Of a DNA stretch of 44,441 nucleotides, positions 26,189 to 34,440 are shown piece by piece (positions within the stretch are counted from its first letter, which is position 1; each line of letters opens with the position of its first letter). The translations under genes were made by a program, and so were the position numbers. The notes below the pieces were generated by a model that did not search any database, had not been told where the DNA came from, and saw only the letters and a program-made list of their open reading frames with translations. The stretch comes from JAFHCF01 sp048497495 (GTDB taxonomy: Bacteria; Pseudomonadota; Alphaproteobacteria; Rhizobiales; Ancalomicrobiaceae), in contig JAFHCF010000243.1 in assembly GCA_048497495.1 (NCBI GenBank), positions 1 to 44,441 on the forward strand, written 5' to 3'.

Positions 26189-26581
26189 ATGAGAGCTGCC
26201 GGACACATCCTCGCGGGCGCGGTCGTCGCGCTGTGCGCCGCCACCACCGCCGCGCAGGCCTACGACGCCGATTGGAAACGCGGCCGCATCTGGTATCGCA
26301 GCGTCTGCACCTCCTGCCACGCCGCGCAGCAGATCGGCTCGATCAGCCCCTCCACCCGGAGCCGCGCCGAATGGGCCGCCTATCTGAACGCGGATCGGCA
26401 CGACAACGGCAAGGAGACGGTTTCCCGATATAATTCAAAAGACTATCGCACCACGATCAAGGCCGGCAACAAGGCCGCCGAGAAGTTCGCCGAGGTGCCG
26501 ACGGATGATCTGGCGACCGATCTCGCGCTCTTCCTCGACAAGGGCGCCAAGGACGGCGACAGCCCCGCCTCGTGCAATTGA
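26189..26581 (+). CDS. Exported small c-type cytochrome
   Basis: A 130-residue periplasmic protein. Residues 1-24 are a signal peptide ending TTAAQA. One haem c site, CTSCH, lies near residue 42. The rest is charged and helical, and the likely sixth ligand is not obvious. It is the first gene of a three-gene plus-strand run with a YeeE/YedE transporter and a triple-rhodanese protein, which suggests electron acceptance during periplasmic sulfur oxidation; this is inference. ATG 26189 follows GGGGAGAG, and gives a proper signal peptide, unlike longer readings. Confidence 0.78.
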   Translation: MRAAGHILAGAVVALCAATTAAQAYDADWKRGRIWYRSVCTSCHAAQQIGSISPSTRSRAEWAAYLNADRHDNGKETVSRYNSKDYRTTIKAGNKAAEKFAEVPTDDLATDLALFLDKGAKDGDSPASCN

Positions 26582-26662
26582 GCGGCCCGACGACCCGACA
26601 CCGGCGAGACGGCGCGCGCACGAAACCCGACTCCCGCCCCGTCTTCGAGGAGGAGAAGATCC

Positions 26663-27907
26663 ATGAGCAGTGAAGCCGGCAACGGCCTGGCGTCCGGCCT
26701 GAGAGTCGACTACGAGCGCCTCTTCGTCAAACCCTGGGCGCCCCATGTCGGCGCCATCCTCCTGGTCCTGGTGATCATCGCGCTGATGGTCGGCGGCCTG
26801 TTCTGGGGCATCTTCGGCGGTGTGAAATACTGGGGCGACCGGCTGAACAACCTCATCGGCCTGGGGCCGCTCCTCGGTATTCCGGCCGACCTCGACGGCA
26901 TGCTGACCCACCGCATGTCGTTGATGAACATCCTGCTCGTCGTCGGCTCCTTCACCGCCGCGCTGATGTCGCGCCAATTCGCGCCGAATCGGCCGCCCAA
27001 GCTCGAATACGTCTGGGCGGCCTGCGGCGGCGCTCTGATGGGCATCGGCGCGTCGCTCGCCGGCGGCTGCACCACCGGCGGCTTTCTCAACCCGGTCCTG
27101 CACTCCTCGCCGGCCGGCTGGGCGATGTGGGCGGGTCTGATCGTCGGCGCGATCCTCGGCCTGAAATTGTTGATGTGGACGCTCGAGCACATCGAATGGG
27201 GCACCGTTCCGCCGGCGCCGATCGCGGTCCCCGATCGAGTGAAAAGCTACTATCCGCTCATCGGCCTCGCCGTTCTCGTCGCGGTGATCGCCTGGGCCTC
27301 GCGCTGGTGGGTTTCGCCCGACAAGCAACTCGCCTCCCGCGCCCTCGTCATCCTGGCCGGCTTCGCCATCGGCTTCATCATGCACCGCTCGCGCCTGTGT
27401 TTCGCCCGCGCCTTCCGCGAGCCCTTCATGACCGCCGAAGGCGAGATGACCAAGGCGGTGATCCTGGCGATCGCCATCGGCATGCCGCTCGCCGCCCTGC
27501 TCTTCGAGAGGAAGATCATCGATCCCTATGTGGCGGTCCCCGCCACCTTCTGGGTGGGCTCGCTCCTCGGTGGTCTCTTCTTCGGCGTCGGCATGATCTT
27601 CGCGGGCGGTTGCGCCTCCGGCAGCCTGTGGCGCATGGGCGAGGGCCATCTCAAGCTGTGGGTGGCGATCTTCTTCTTCGCCTGGATCGGCTCGATCGCC
27701 TCCGCCCTGTTCAAGAAGGTCGGCTTGACCGCCATCGACGAGACCAACCTCGAGACCTGGGAGGTCACCGGCGTCGGCTTCCAGGCCTATCTGCCCGACA
27801 TGCTCGGTGGCTGGGGCCTCACCCTGCTGATCGGCTTCGCCATTCTCGCCCTCTGGTACCTCTTCGTCCGCTGGAACGAGAGCACCGAGAAATTCACCGT
27901 GATCTGA
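26663..27907 (+). CDS. YeeE/YedE family membrane protein (sulfur compound transporter)
   Basis: A 414-residue integral membrane protein with about nine to ten hydrophobic segments. It contains the two family signatures, SLAGGCTTGGFLNP (about residues 130-145) and FAGGCASGSLWRMGEG (about 313-330), whose cysteines are thought to pass sulfur atoms of thiosulfate or similar ions. It is the two-repeat full-length form. The start follows GAGGAGGAGAAG at a good distance. With an exported cytochrome before it and an exported sulfurtransferase 23 bases after it, it probably imports a sulfur species made in the periplasm. Confidence 0.88.
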   Translation: MSSEAGNGLASGLRVDYERLFVKPWAPHVGAILLVLVIIALMVGGLFWGIFGGVKYWGDRLNNLIGLGPLLGIPADLDGMLTHRMSLMNILLVVGSFTAALMSRQFAPNRPPKLEYVWAACGGALMGIGASLAGGCTTGGFLNPVLHSSPAGWAMWAGLIVGAILGLKLLMWTLEHIEWGTVPPAPIAVPDRVKSYYPLIGLAVLVAVIAWASRWWVSPDKQLASRALVILAGFAIGFIMHRSRLCFARAFREPFMTAEGEMTKAVILAIAIGMPLAALLFERKIIDPYVAVPATFWVGSLLGGLFFGVGMIFAGGCASGSLWRMGEGHLKLWVAIFFFAWIGSIASALFKKVGLTAIDETNLETWEVTGVGFQAYLPDMLGGWGLTLLIGFAILALWYLFVRWNESTEKFTVI

Positions 27908-27930
27908 GGAAACGCCCGAGGAGTGGCACG

Positions 27931-29079
27931 ATGAACACCACACGTCTCTCCCTGTTCGCCGCCCTGGTCGTCGGCACGACCCTGTCGACCATGATGCTCC
28001 CGCCGACCCCACCCGCCGCCGCGCAGACGGCGCTGCAGCCGAAGGAAGGCTGGTACGCGACCCTGGCCGATTTCGCCGCGGTGCGCGCCGAGGCCGAAAT
28101 TCCGCCCAAGAAGGGCGTCGCCCTCATCGATTCCCGCCCCGCCGCCCGCCAGTACGATCCCGGCCACATCCCCGGCGCGATCAACATTCCCGACACCCAG
28201 TTCGAGAAGCTGGTCGACAGGTTGCCGGCCGACAAGGCGACCCGGCTGATCTTCTACTGTGGCGGCCTCGACTGCATGCTGTCGCACAATTCCGCCCGCA
28301 AGGCCGAGAAGCTCGGCTATGGCGCCATCCGGGTCTATGCCGAGGGCATGCCGGACTGGAAGGCCAAGGGCGGACCGGTGGCGGTCTCCGCCGCCCACAT
28401 CGCCAAGCTGATCGCCGAGAAGCAGCCCTACACGCTGATCGACGCCCGGCCGAAACGGGTCGCCGACAAGGGCATGATCCCGACCGCCGTCAACGTTTCC
28501 GACACCGACTTCGACAAGAACCTCGACAAGCTGCCCGCCGACAAGGCGTCGCAGGTGATCTACTACTGCGGCGGCCTCGACTGCGTGCTCTCCGACAAGT
28601 CGGCCGCCAAGGCGCGCGCCCTCGGCTACACCGACGTCGTGACCTATCCCGAGGGCTATCCGGAATGGGAGAAGCTCCACGGCTCGGCCACCGCCCCCGC
28701 CACCGCCACCGCCGCCGCGGCTCCCGCGCCGGCCGCAGCCCTGGTCGCCGGCAAGGAGAAGGGCTCGGTGACGCCGGCCTCCTTCGAAGCCGCCTGGAAG
28801 GCCGATCCCGGCGCGATCCTGCTGGTCGACGTTCGTGATCCCAAGGAATACGCCGCCGGCACGATCAAGGGGGCGGTCAACATCCCGATGAACGAGCTCG
28901 AGAAGAAGCTCGCCGGCCTGCCCAAGAACAAGCCGGTGGTCTTCGTCTGCGGCACCGGCGCCCGGGCGGGCGAGGCCTACGACGCGGTGAAGATGCTCGC
29001 CGCCGACGTCCAGGCGTCCTTCATCGACGCCTCGATCAAGTTCGTCGGCGACGGGACCTACACCATCACCGCGAAATAG
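27931..29079 (+). CDS. Exported triple-rhodanese domain sulfurtransferase
   Basis: A 382-residue periplasmic protein. After a signal peptide (about residues 1-32, ending PPAAAQ) come three rhodanese domains: about 35-145, 148-250 and 275-382. The first two have the unusual double-Cys loops YCGGLDCMLS and YCGGLDCVLS; the third has VCGTGARAGEA. An Ala/Pro/Thr linker (about 252-272) separates domains two and three. Each first Cys sits at the catalytic persulfide position. It likely relays sulfur to or from the YeeE/YedE protein. Start ATG 27931 follows AGGAG; longer readings overlap the transporter gene in another frame. Confidence 0.85.
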   Translation: MNTTRLSLFAALVVGTTLSTMMLPPTPPAAAQTALQPKEGWYATLADFAAVRAEAEIPPKKGVALIDSRPAARQYDPGHIPGAINIPDTQFEKLVDRLPADKATRLIFYCGGLDCMLSHNSARKAEKLGYGAIRVYAEGMPDWKAKGGPVAVSAAHIAKLIAEKQPYTLIDARPKRVADKGMIPTAVNVSDTDFDKNLDKLPADKASQVIYYCGGLDCVLSDKSAAKARALGYTDVVTYPEGYPEWEKLHGSATAPATATAAAAPAPAAALVAGKEKGSVTPASFEAAWKADPGAILLVDVRDPKEYAAGTIKGAVNIPMNELEKKLAGLPKNKPVVFVCGTGARAGEAYDAVKMLAADVQASFIDASIKFVGDGTYTITAK

Positions 29080-29145
29080 GGGCGCGCCCCGGCCCCGCGC
29101 GAGCGTCCGCCCCGGCGCTGGCGCGAGGTCCGTTCCCGAGACGAA

Positions 29146-29171
29146 GAGAGCCGCGCCATGTCGCGGCTCTC
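29146..29171. terminator. Hairpin terminator between convergent rhodanese and fadD genes
   Basis: GAGAGCCGCG and CGCGGCTCTC, a perfect ten-pair stem with a six-base loop, in the 139-base convergent gap. T-runs are weak on both sides, so it may work as a bidirectional but inefficient terminator. Confidence 0.55.
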
Positions 29172-29218
29172 GCGTTCGCGCGCCGCCCGATCGGATCGGC
29201 CACGCCGCGGCCCCCGTC

Positions 29219-30886
29219 TCAGTCCCGCAGTGCCCGCCGCAACACCTTGCCGACGGTGGACTTCGGCAGTTCCGAGCGGAATTCGACGTGGCGCGGCATC
29301 TTGTAGCCGGTGAGGTTCTTGCGGCAGTACTCGAGCAGCGCCTCGGCGGTGAGATTCGGGTCCTTCTTGACCACCACCACCTTGACCGCCTCGCCCGACC
29401 TGTCGTCCGGCACCCCGACCACGCCCGCCTCCAGCACCCCCGGATGGGACACCAGGACCTCCTCGATCTCGTTGGGATAGACGTTGAATCCCGAGACGAT
29501 GATCATGTCCTTCTTGCGATCGACGATGTGGACGAAGCCCTCGTCGTCGACGATGGCGACGTCGCCGGTGCGTAAGTAACCGTCGGGCGTCATCACTGCG
29601 GCGGTCTCCGCCGGCCGATTCCAATAGCCCTTCATCACCTGCGGCCCGCGCACGCACAATTCGCCGCGCTCGCCATGGGCCACGTCGTTGCCGAAATCGT
29701 CGCGCAGCGCGATCTCGGTGTTGGGGATCGGCAGGCCGATCGAGCCGTTGAACTCGGGAAGATCGAGCGGGTTGATGGTCACCGCCGGCGAGGTCTCGGT
29801 CATGCCGTAGGCCTCGAGCAGGGTCGTGCCGGTGACCTGCTTCCAACGCTCCGCCACCGGGCGCTGCACCGCCATCCCGCCACCGAGCACCAGCCGCAGC
29901 GACGAGAAGTCGAGCGCGGCGAAATTCGGGTTGTTGAGCAGGGCGTTGAACAGCGTGTTGACCCCGGTCAGGGTGGTGAACCGATACTTGGAGAGTTCCT
30001 TGACGAAGCCGGGAATGTCGCGCGGATTGGTGATCAGGAGGTTCGCCGCGCCGATCTTCATGAAGGTCAGGCAGTTCGCCGTCAGGGCGAAGATGTGGTA
30101 GAGCGGCAGCGCCGTGACGATCGTCTCGCCCTCCTCGAGCACGCCCGAGCGGATCCAGGCATGGGCCTGCTGGAGATTGGCGACGATGTTGCCGTGGGTC
30201 AGCATCGCCCCCTTCGGCGCGCCGGTGGTGCCGCCGGTGTATTGCAGGAAGGCGATGTCGCCGAGATCGGTGGGAACCGCCTTCCAGGGCAGGTCACGCC
30301 CCTCGGCGAGCGCCGAGACGAGCGACACCGAGCCGGGAATGTGCCAGGCCGGAACCAACTTCTTGACGTGCTTGACGGCGAAATTGACGATCGCCCCCTT
30401 GGGAAAACCGAGGAGATCGCCGAGCTGCGTCGTCAACACCGTCTTCAGCGCCGTGTCGTCGGCGATCTCGGCCAACACATGGGCGAAGTTCTCGAGGATG
30501 ACGATCGCCTCGGCGCCGGAATCGATCAGTTGATGCTTCAACTCGCGCGAACTGTAGAGCGGATTGCAGTTCACCACGATGCAGCCGATGCGCAACGCGC
30601 CGAACAGCGCCACCGGATACTGCAACAGGTTGGGCAACATCAGCGCGACGCGATCACCCTTCCTCAATCCCGCCCTGCTCTGCAGATAGGCGCCGAACTG
30701 CCGCGACAACCGGTCCAATTCGCCATAGGTGATGGCCTTGCCCATGTTGATGTAGGCGATCCGATCGGCATAGGCTTCGATGCTCTTCTCGAAGACTTCC
30801 GTGACCGAACGGAATTCCTCGACGTCGACCGACTGCGGCACCCCGGCAGGATAGTTCTTGAAATGAAGGTGGCCCGTCTTCGACAT
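29219..30886 (-). CDS. Long-chain fatty acid--CoA ligase (FadD-like)
   Basis: A 555-residue ANL-family enzyme that activates fatty acids with ATP and CoA. Motifs: P-loop YTGGTTGAPKGAMLTHGN, YGMTETSPA, LRTGD, and the hinge region DRKKDMIIVSGFNVYPNEIE, with the catalytic Lys in LPKSTVGKVLRR near the C-terminus. Start ATG 30886 (MSKTGHLHFKNYP) excludes a poorly conserved 13-residue extension. It is alone on its strand, with a lipase-like gene diverging from it; the two may be used in lipid breakdown. Confidence 0.88.
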   Translation of the reverse strand: MSKTGHLHFKNYPAGVPQSVDVEEFRSVTEVFEKSIEAYADRIAYINMGKAITYGELDRLSRQFGAYLQSRAGLRKGDRVALMLPNLLQYPVALFGALRIGCIVVNCNPLYSSRELKHQLIDSGAEAIVILENFAHVLAEIADDTALKTVLTTQLGDLLGFPKGAIVNFAVKHVKKLVPAWHIPGSVSLVSALAEGRDLPWKAVPTDLGDIAFLQYTGGTTGAPKGAMLTHGNIVANLQQAHAWIRSGVLEEGETIVTALPLYHIFALTANCLTFMKIGAANLLITNPRDIPGFVKELSKYRFTTLTGVNTLFNALLNNPNFAALDFSSLRLVLGGGMAVQRPVAERWKQVTGTTLLEAYGMTETSPAVTINPLDLPEFNGSIGLPIPNTEIALRDDFGNDVAHGERGELCVRGPQVMKGYWNRPAETAAVMTPDGYLRTGDVAIVDDEGFVHIVDRKKDMIIVSGFNVYPNEIEEVLVSHPGVLEAGVVGVPDDRSGEAVKVVVVKKDPNLTAEALLEYCRKNLTGYKMPRHVEFRSELPKSTVGKVLRRALRD

Positions 30887-31057
30887 GTCGTCTTTTCCCC
30901 CGCCCTCGGCCGACGCCGAAGCCACTGTTTTTTCAGAGCTTAGACCAGCACCTCGCGGCGAGGAAGTCGAACCGGACGAGATCGGTCGTCGAGCGAGGAC
31001 GACCGTGGCGAATACCGCCTCGGCGGTGACGAGGGACGGGAAGGAGCCCGCACGAAC

Positions 31058-32002
31058 ATGACGGCTCGGCTCCTGCGTGGAATTCTACTGTTCGAGATCA
31101 TCGGACTTGCGGTCCTCTATCCGAACCTCGCCGGCCGTCTCGGCGCGGGCCCGGCGCTGCTCGCGCTCCCGGCGATCTTCCTCGCGATCCAGGCGGCCCT
31201 TCTCGCCCCGAGCTTTCTGCTCGGCGTCGTCGCCGCCTCGCCGCCACCACCCGGCATCGGCGGCGCGCGCCCATCGGCGATGCTCGGCGAATGCCTCGCC
31301 CATCTCGCCGCCTTCGCCGTGATCATGCCCTTCGCCTCGATCTGGATGGGCTCGGATGCCGTCGGCCGCCTCCCCGCGGGGCGGCGGCCGGTGCTGCTCG
31401 TCCACGGCTACATGTGCAATCGCGGATTCTGGTGGTGGTTTCGTCGGCGCCTGCGGGCGGCCGGCTTCGCCGTCGCCACCATCGACCTCGAGACGCCGAT
31501 CTCCGACATCGAGATTCTCGCCGACGGGCTTCTCCACCGCATCGACGCGCTGCGCGCCGAGACCGGCGCCGATCGCGTCCTACTCGTCACCCATTCGATG
31601 GGCGGTCTCGTCGCCCGCGCCGCCATCCGCAAGGCCGGCCACGACCGCATCGCCCGCCTCGTCACGCTCGCCTGCCCCCATCGCGGCACGTGGCTCGCCC
31701 ACGTCGGGATCGGCCGCAACGCCGCCGAGATGCGCCCCGGGAACCCTTGGCTCGAGGCCCTGAATCGCCACGAGCCGCCGCCGATCCCCACCCTGACGAT
31801 CTGGAGCACCGGCGACGAGATCGTCGTGCCGCAGCTGTCCAGCCGCCTCGCCGGCGCCCGCGAGATCGTCGTGGCGGCGATCGGTCACGTCGCCATGGGG
31901 TTTTCGTCCGAGGTCCTCGACCGGGTGGCGGCCGATCTCGCGATCGACGCGGCCGACGACACTCGACCGGCCGCCCCGCTCACTGATGCAGGCCGCGCAT
32001 GA
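31058..32002 (+). CDS. Membrane-anchored alpha/beta hydrolase (lipase-like)
   Basis: A 314-residue protein. Two or three hydrophobic helices come first (about residues 5-22, 30-60 and 80-97), then an alpha/beta hydrolase domain starting RPVLLVHGYMCNRGFWWW (oxyanion region HGY). The nucleophile Ser is in THSMGGLVA, the Asp is probably in WSTGDEIVV, and the His is in IGHVAMGF. The fold fits triacylglycerol lipases/esterases; substrate unknown. The ribosome site GGGAAGGAG precedes the start. The 3' end overlaps the convergent SDR remnant by 23 bases. Confidence 0.82.
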   Translation: MTARLLRGILLFEIIGLAVLYPNLAGRLGAGPALLALPAIFLAIQAALLAPSFLLGVVAASPPPPGIGGARPSAMLGECLAHLAAFAVIMPFASIWMGSDAVGRLPAGRRPVLLVHGYMCNRGFWWWFRRRLRAAGFAVATIDLETPISDIEILADGLLHRIDALRAETGADRVLLVTHSMGGLVARAAIRKAGHDRIARLVTLACPHRGTWLAHVGIGRNAAEMRPGNPWLEALNRHEPPPIPTLTIWSTGDEIVVPQLSSRLAGAREIVVAAIGHVAMGFSSEVLDRVAADLAIDAADDTRPAAPLTDAGRA

Positions 32003-32288
32003 TCCGCGTCATCGCGATCCGATCGGCGGTCGGCATCTCCTCTCCCGGCGCGGCGCTGCGCGAGCCTTCCGAATCCGGGAACATCCGGAAGGTCGAGTTG
32101 TTGATGATCTGCGTCAGGCGCGGCATCACCGCGTGCATCACCTGCCCGAAGATGCCCAGTTGCGTCGCCACCCGCTCCGGCGTCGGGTCGCGCATCGGGA
32201 AATGGACGATCGCCTCGCGACGCGCCAGGACGATGCGAACCAGACGCTTGCCGATGAAACCGCTCGCACCGGTGACGAGATAGATCAT
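31980..32288 (-). pseudogene. Internally deleted SDR (thioester-reductase-like) remnant
   Basis: A 102-residue reading frame that starts like an extended SDR enzyme (MIYLVTGASGFIGKRLVR, an intact Rossmann GxxGxxG, then an LARREAIVHFPMRDPTPERV segment), but after about 45 residues it continues with what looks like the extreme C-terminus of the same large family (PRLTQIINNSTFRMFPDSE, ending MTRIMRGLHQ). The catalytic YxxxK region is absent. The simplest reading is an in-frame deletion of several hundred codons. The family call for the tail is from memory of large bacterial SDRs and should be checked. A role as a functional mini-protein is unlikely. Confidence 0.6.
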
Positions 32289-32545
32289 GGCCGCTCCCTC
32301 GGGAACGCAAATCGCCTTCACCGGCAGTTCTTGTTTTCCGCCTCGTGTAACCGCTGCCCGACGATGAGAAACCCTCGCGGCGGCCGCGCCGTTGTTCTCG
32401 CCGGCATCCCTCGGTCCCATCGAGAAATCTCGGTTCGATGTGTCGATTAGGCGACCGTTTCCAATTGGGAGGCCTATCTTCTGGAGAGGAACAGGACCGG
32501 TCACCCGTGAGGGGTGGCGAAAAGACGAGAACGAGGAACCCGATC

Positions 32546-33088
32546 ATGGCCAAGAAACTCAAGGCTCTCGCGAGCGGATCGACCGAGAAGCAGCTCGCCC
32601 AGACCATCAAGGAATCGGCGCATCAGATCTGGCTCGCCGGCCTCGGCGCCTTCGCCAAGGCGCAGGAGGAGGGCACCAAGGTGTTCGAGGCTCTGGTCAA
32701 GGAAGGCGAGGTCATCCAGAAGCGCACCCGCGACGCGGCGGAAGACAAGATGACCGAGGCCCGCAAGGTCGCCACCGGCACCTGGGACAAGCTCGAGAGC
32801 GTGTTCGAGGAGCGCGTCGCCCGCGCCCTGCACTCCCTCGACGTCCCCACCAAGAAGGATCTCGACGCGCTCAGCGCCCGTATCCATGAACTGACCGCCG
32901 CCACCAGGAATCTGTCCGGCACCGTGGGCACCGAGGCGGCGAAGTCCGAGGACGCGGTGAAGGCCGCCGTCGAGGAGACCGCCGCGACGGTGAAGAAGAC
33001 CACCAAGAAGGTCGCCGCCTCCGCCAAGGCGGTGAAGAAGGAAACGGCCGAAGTGGTCGCCGAGGCCGAGAAGGACTTGGGCGGCTGA
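32546..33088 (+). CDS. Phasin-like polyhydroxyalkanoate granule-associated protein
   Basis: A 180-residue protein with the phasin/PhaF-type layout: an amphipathic helical N-terminal half (HQIWLAGLGAFAKAQEEGTKVFEALVKEGE) that binds granules, a coiled-coil (LDALSARIHELTAATRNL), and an Ala/Lys-rich tail (KKTTKKVAASAKAVKKE) like those that bind DNA. It would coat PHA granules and help distribute them. No phaC or phaZ is nearby. Start ATG 32546 follows GAGGAA. Divergent from the SDR remnant across 257 bases that should hold its promoter. Confidence 0.85.
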   Translation: MAKKLKALASGSTEKQLAQTIKESAHQIWLAGLGAFAKAQEEGTKVFEALVKEGEVIQKRTRDAAEDKMTEARKVATGTWDKLESVFEERVARALHSLDVPTKKDLDALSARIHELTAATRNLSGTVGTEAAKSEDAVKAAVEETAATVKKTTKKVAASAKAVKKETAEVVAEAEKDLGG

Positions 33089-33510
33089 CCACCGATCCTC
33101 GCCGATGTCGCCTCCGACCCGGCCGGGAAGCAGCACGGCGTCCCGCCGGGTGACGGCGTCCGGCCTCGGGTGCCGAGGGAGGGCTACCCATGACACGGTC
33201 GCAGGCACCTCGCCGAGCACGCCTATCGCAAAACCCTGTCGGAGCTGCGCCGCCGGCGCGAGCCTCTGGCGCCGATCCTCGCCCGCCATGGCGTCGCCCC
33301 TCGACCGGCTCGACGCGGTCCTGAAGACCCACCGCGCCGCATCGTCGGGCGGAAGCCGGAAATTCCGAGAAATATCAGATGGTTTGACCGAGATCCCCAT
33401 CGTCGCTGTTGAGTGACGCGCGGATTCGCGTTTCAGTCGGGCGGGGACCACGCCGATCGGCCGCGGAGCCGACGCCGCGACGGGCCCCGGGGGTTGAGGA
33501 AACGGCCGGC
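33089..33510. other. Gene-free gap with decayed coding-like fragment
   Basis: No complete gene is seen. Bases 33206-33300, plus strand, have strong coding-type codon use and would read HLAEHAYRKTLSELRRRR followed by EPLAPILARHGVA, but there is an in-frame stop at 33191 and no start, so this is at best a remnant. A perfect palindrome CGGAAATTCCG lies at 33357-33367, about 145 bases before the TetR gene. Confidence 0.4.
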
Positions 33511-34155
33511 ATGGCGCGCAAACCGCAGCGACGGACCAAGGAGCGCATCCTCGAGACCGCCCTCGACCTGTTCAATCGGGTCGGCGAGCCGAGCGTCACC
33601 ACCTCGGCGATCGCCGAGGCGATGGGCATCAGCCCGGGCAATCTCCACTACCACTTCCCCTCCAAGGAGAAAATCGTCGAGGCGCTCTTCGCCTCCTTCC
33701 GCGCCGAGATCGAGCATACGCTCGCCGCCCCCCAGGCCCGGCCCTCCGACGTCGAGGACATCTGGCTGTTTCTCCATCTGGTGTTCGAGGCGATCTGGAA
33801 ATACCGCTTCGTCTATCGCGACATCAACGAACTGACGTCGCGTTACGGCGTGCTCGGGCGCCAGTTCAAGTTCATCCTCGCCCACAAGCAGGCGACGGCG
33901 CGCACCATCCTCGACGGGCTGGTGGCGACCGGCGCGATGACCGCCTCGAAGTCGGACGTCGAGGCGCTGGCCGGCAACATGACCCTGATCGCCACCTATT
34001 GGCTGTCCTTCGAACTGGTCCGCGATCCCGGCGGCCGGCACGAAGGCGTGGCGCTGGCGCGCGGCGCCTATCGGGTCATGGCGCTCGCCGCCCCTTATCT
34101 GGCGCCGCGCGACCGCGCCCTGCTCGACGATCTCGCCGATCGCTACAGAACATGA
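33511..34155 (+). CDS. TetR/AcrR family transcriptional regulator
   Basis: A 214-residue one-component regulator. The N-terminal helix-turn-helix is complete (RILETALDLFNRVGEPSVTT, then AIAEAMGISPGNLHYHFPSKE). The ligand-binding half has the TetR_C_33-like pattern (AIWKYRFVYRDINELTSRYG) common among regulators of lipid and aldehyde metabolism. Start ATG 33511 is preceded by GAGGAAACG. It probably controls the aldehyde dehydrogenase and GMC oxidoreductase genes that follow on the same strand. Confidence 0.88.
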   Translation: MARKPQRRTKERILETALDLFNRVGEPSVTTSAIAEAMGISPGNLHYHFPSKEKIVEALFASFRAEIEHTLAAPQARPSDVEDIWLFLHLVFEAIWKYRFVYRDINELTSRYGVLGRQFKFILAHKQATARTILDGLVATGAMTASKSDVEALAGNMTLIATYWLSFELVRDPGGRHEGVALARGAYRVMALAAPYLAPRDRALLDDLADRYRT

Positions 34156-34165
34156 GGAGACAGCC

Positions 34166-34440
34166 ATGGCGAAGCCGCGATGGATCGCCTTTCCCCATGC
34201 CTCGAAGGCCTACGACCACGCCGGGCCGGCGCTGGCGAGGCCTGGGCGCGCGCCCGCCTCGCCGGTCTCGCCGGCCTCCGGGCATTTCTGGAGACCGGCT
34301 ACCGGGCCTTCGAGAAGATGGGCGGCGGCGGTGAATTCCTCGACAACGTCGCCGACCGCGATCGCGCCGTGATGGAGGCGCTGTTCGCCGGCGATGATAC
34401 CCTCCTGGACGCCACCCCCGAGACCCGAGGCCCGACCCCC
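34166..34440 (+). pseudogene. Frameshifted remnant of a small gene
   Basis: ATG 34166 follows GAGGAGACAGCC and begins MAKPRWIAFPHASKAYDHAG, a start I have seen in small proteins next to TetR genes. After about 25 codons the coding-like signal moves to another frame (AWARARLAGLAGLRAFLETG, then FEKMGGGGEFLDNVADRDRAV and MEALFAGDDTLLDATPE) which runs without a stop into the aldehyde dehydrogenase frame. A one-base shift, with or without internal loss, explains this. A sequencing error is the other option. Confidence 0.5.

Noticed and set aside
27127..27930. A long N-terminal extension of the triple-rhodanese protein
   Set aside because: It runs through the YeeE/YedE gene in another frame; the ATG at 27931 has a ribosome site and a signal peptide.
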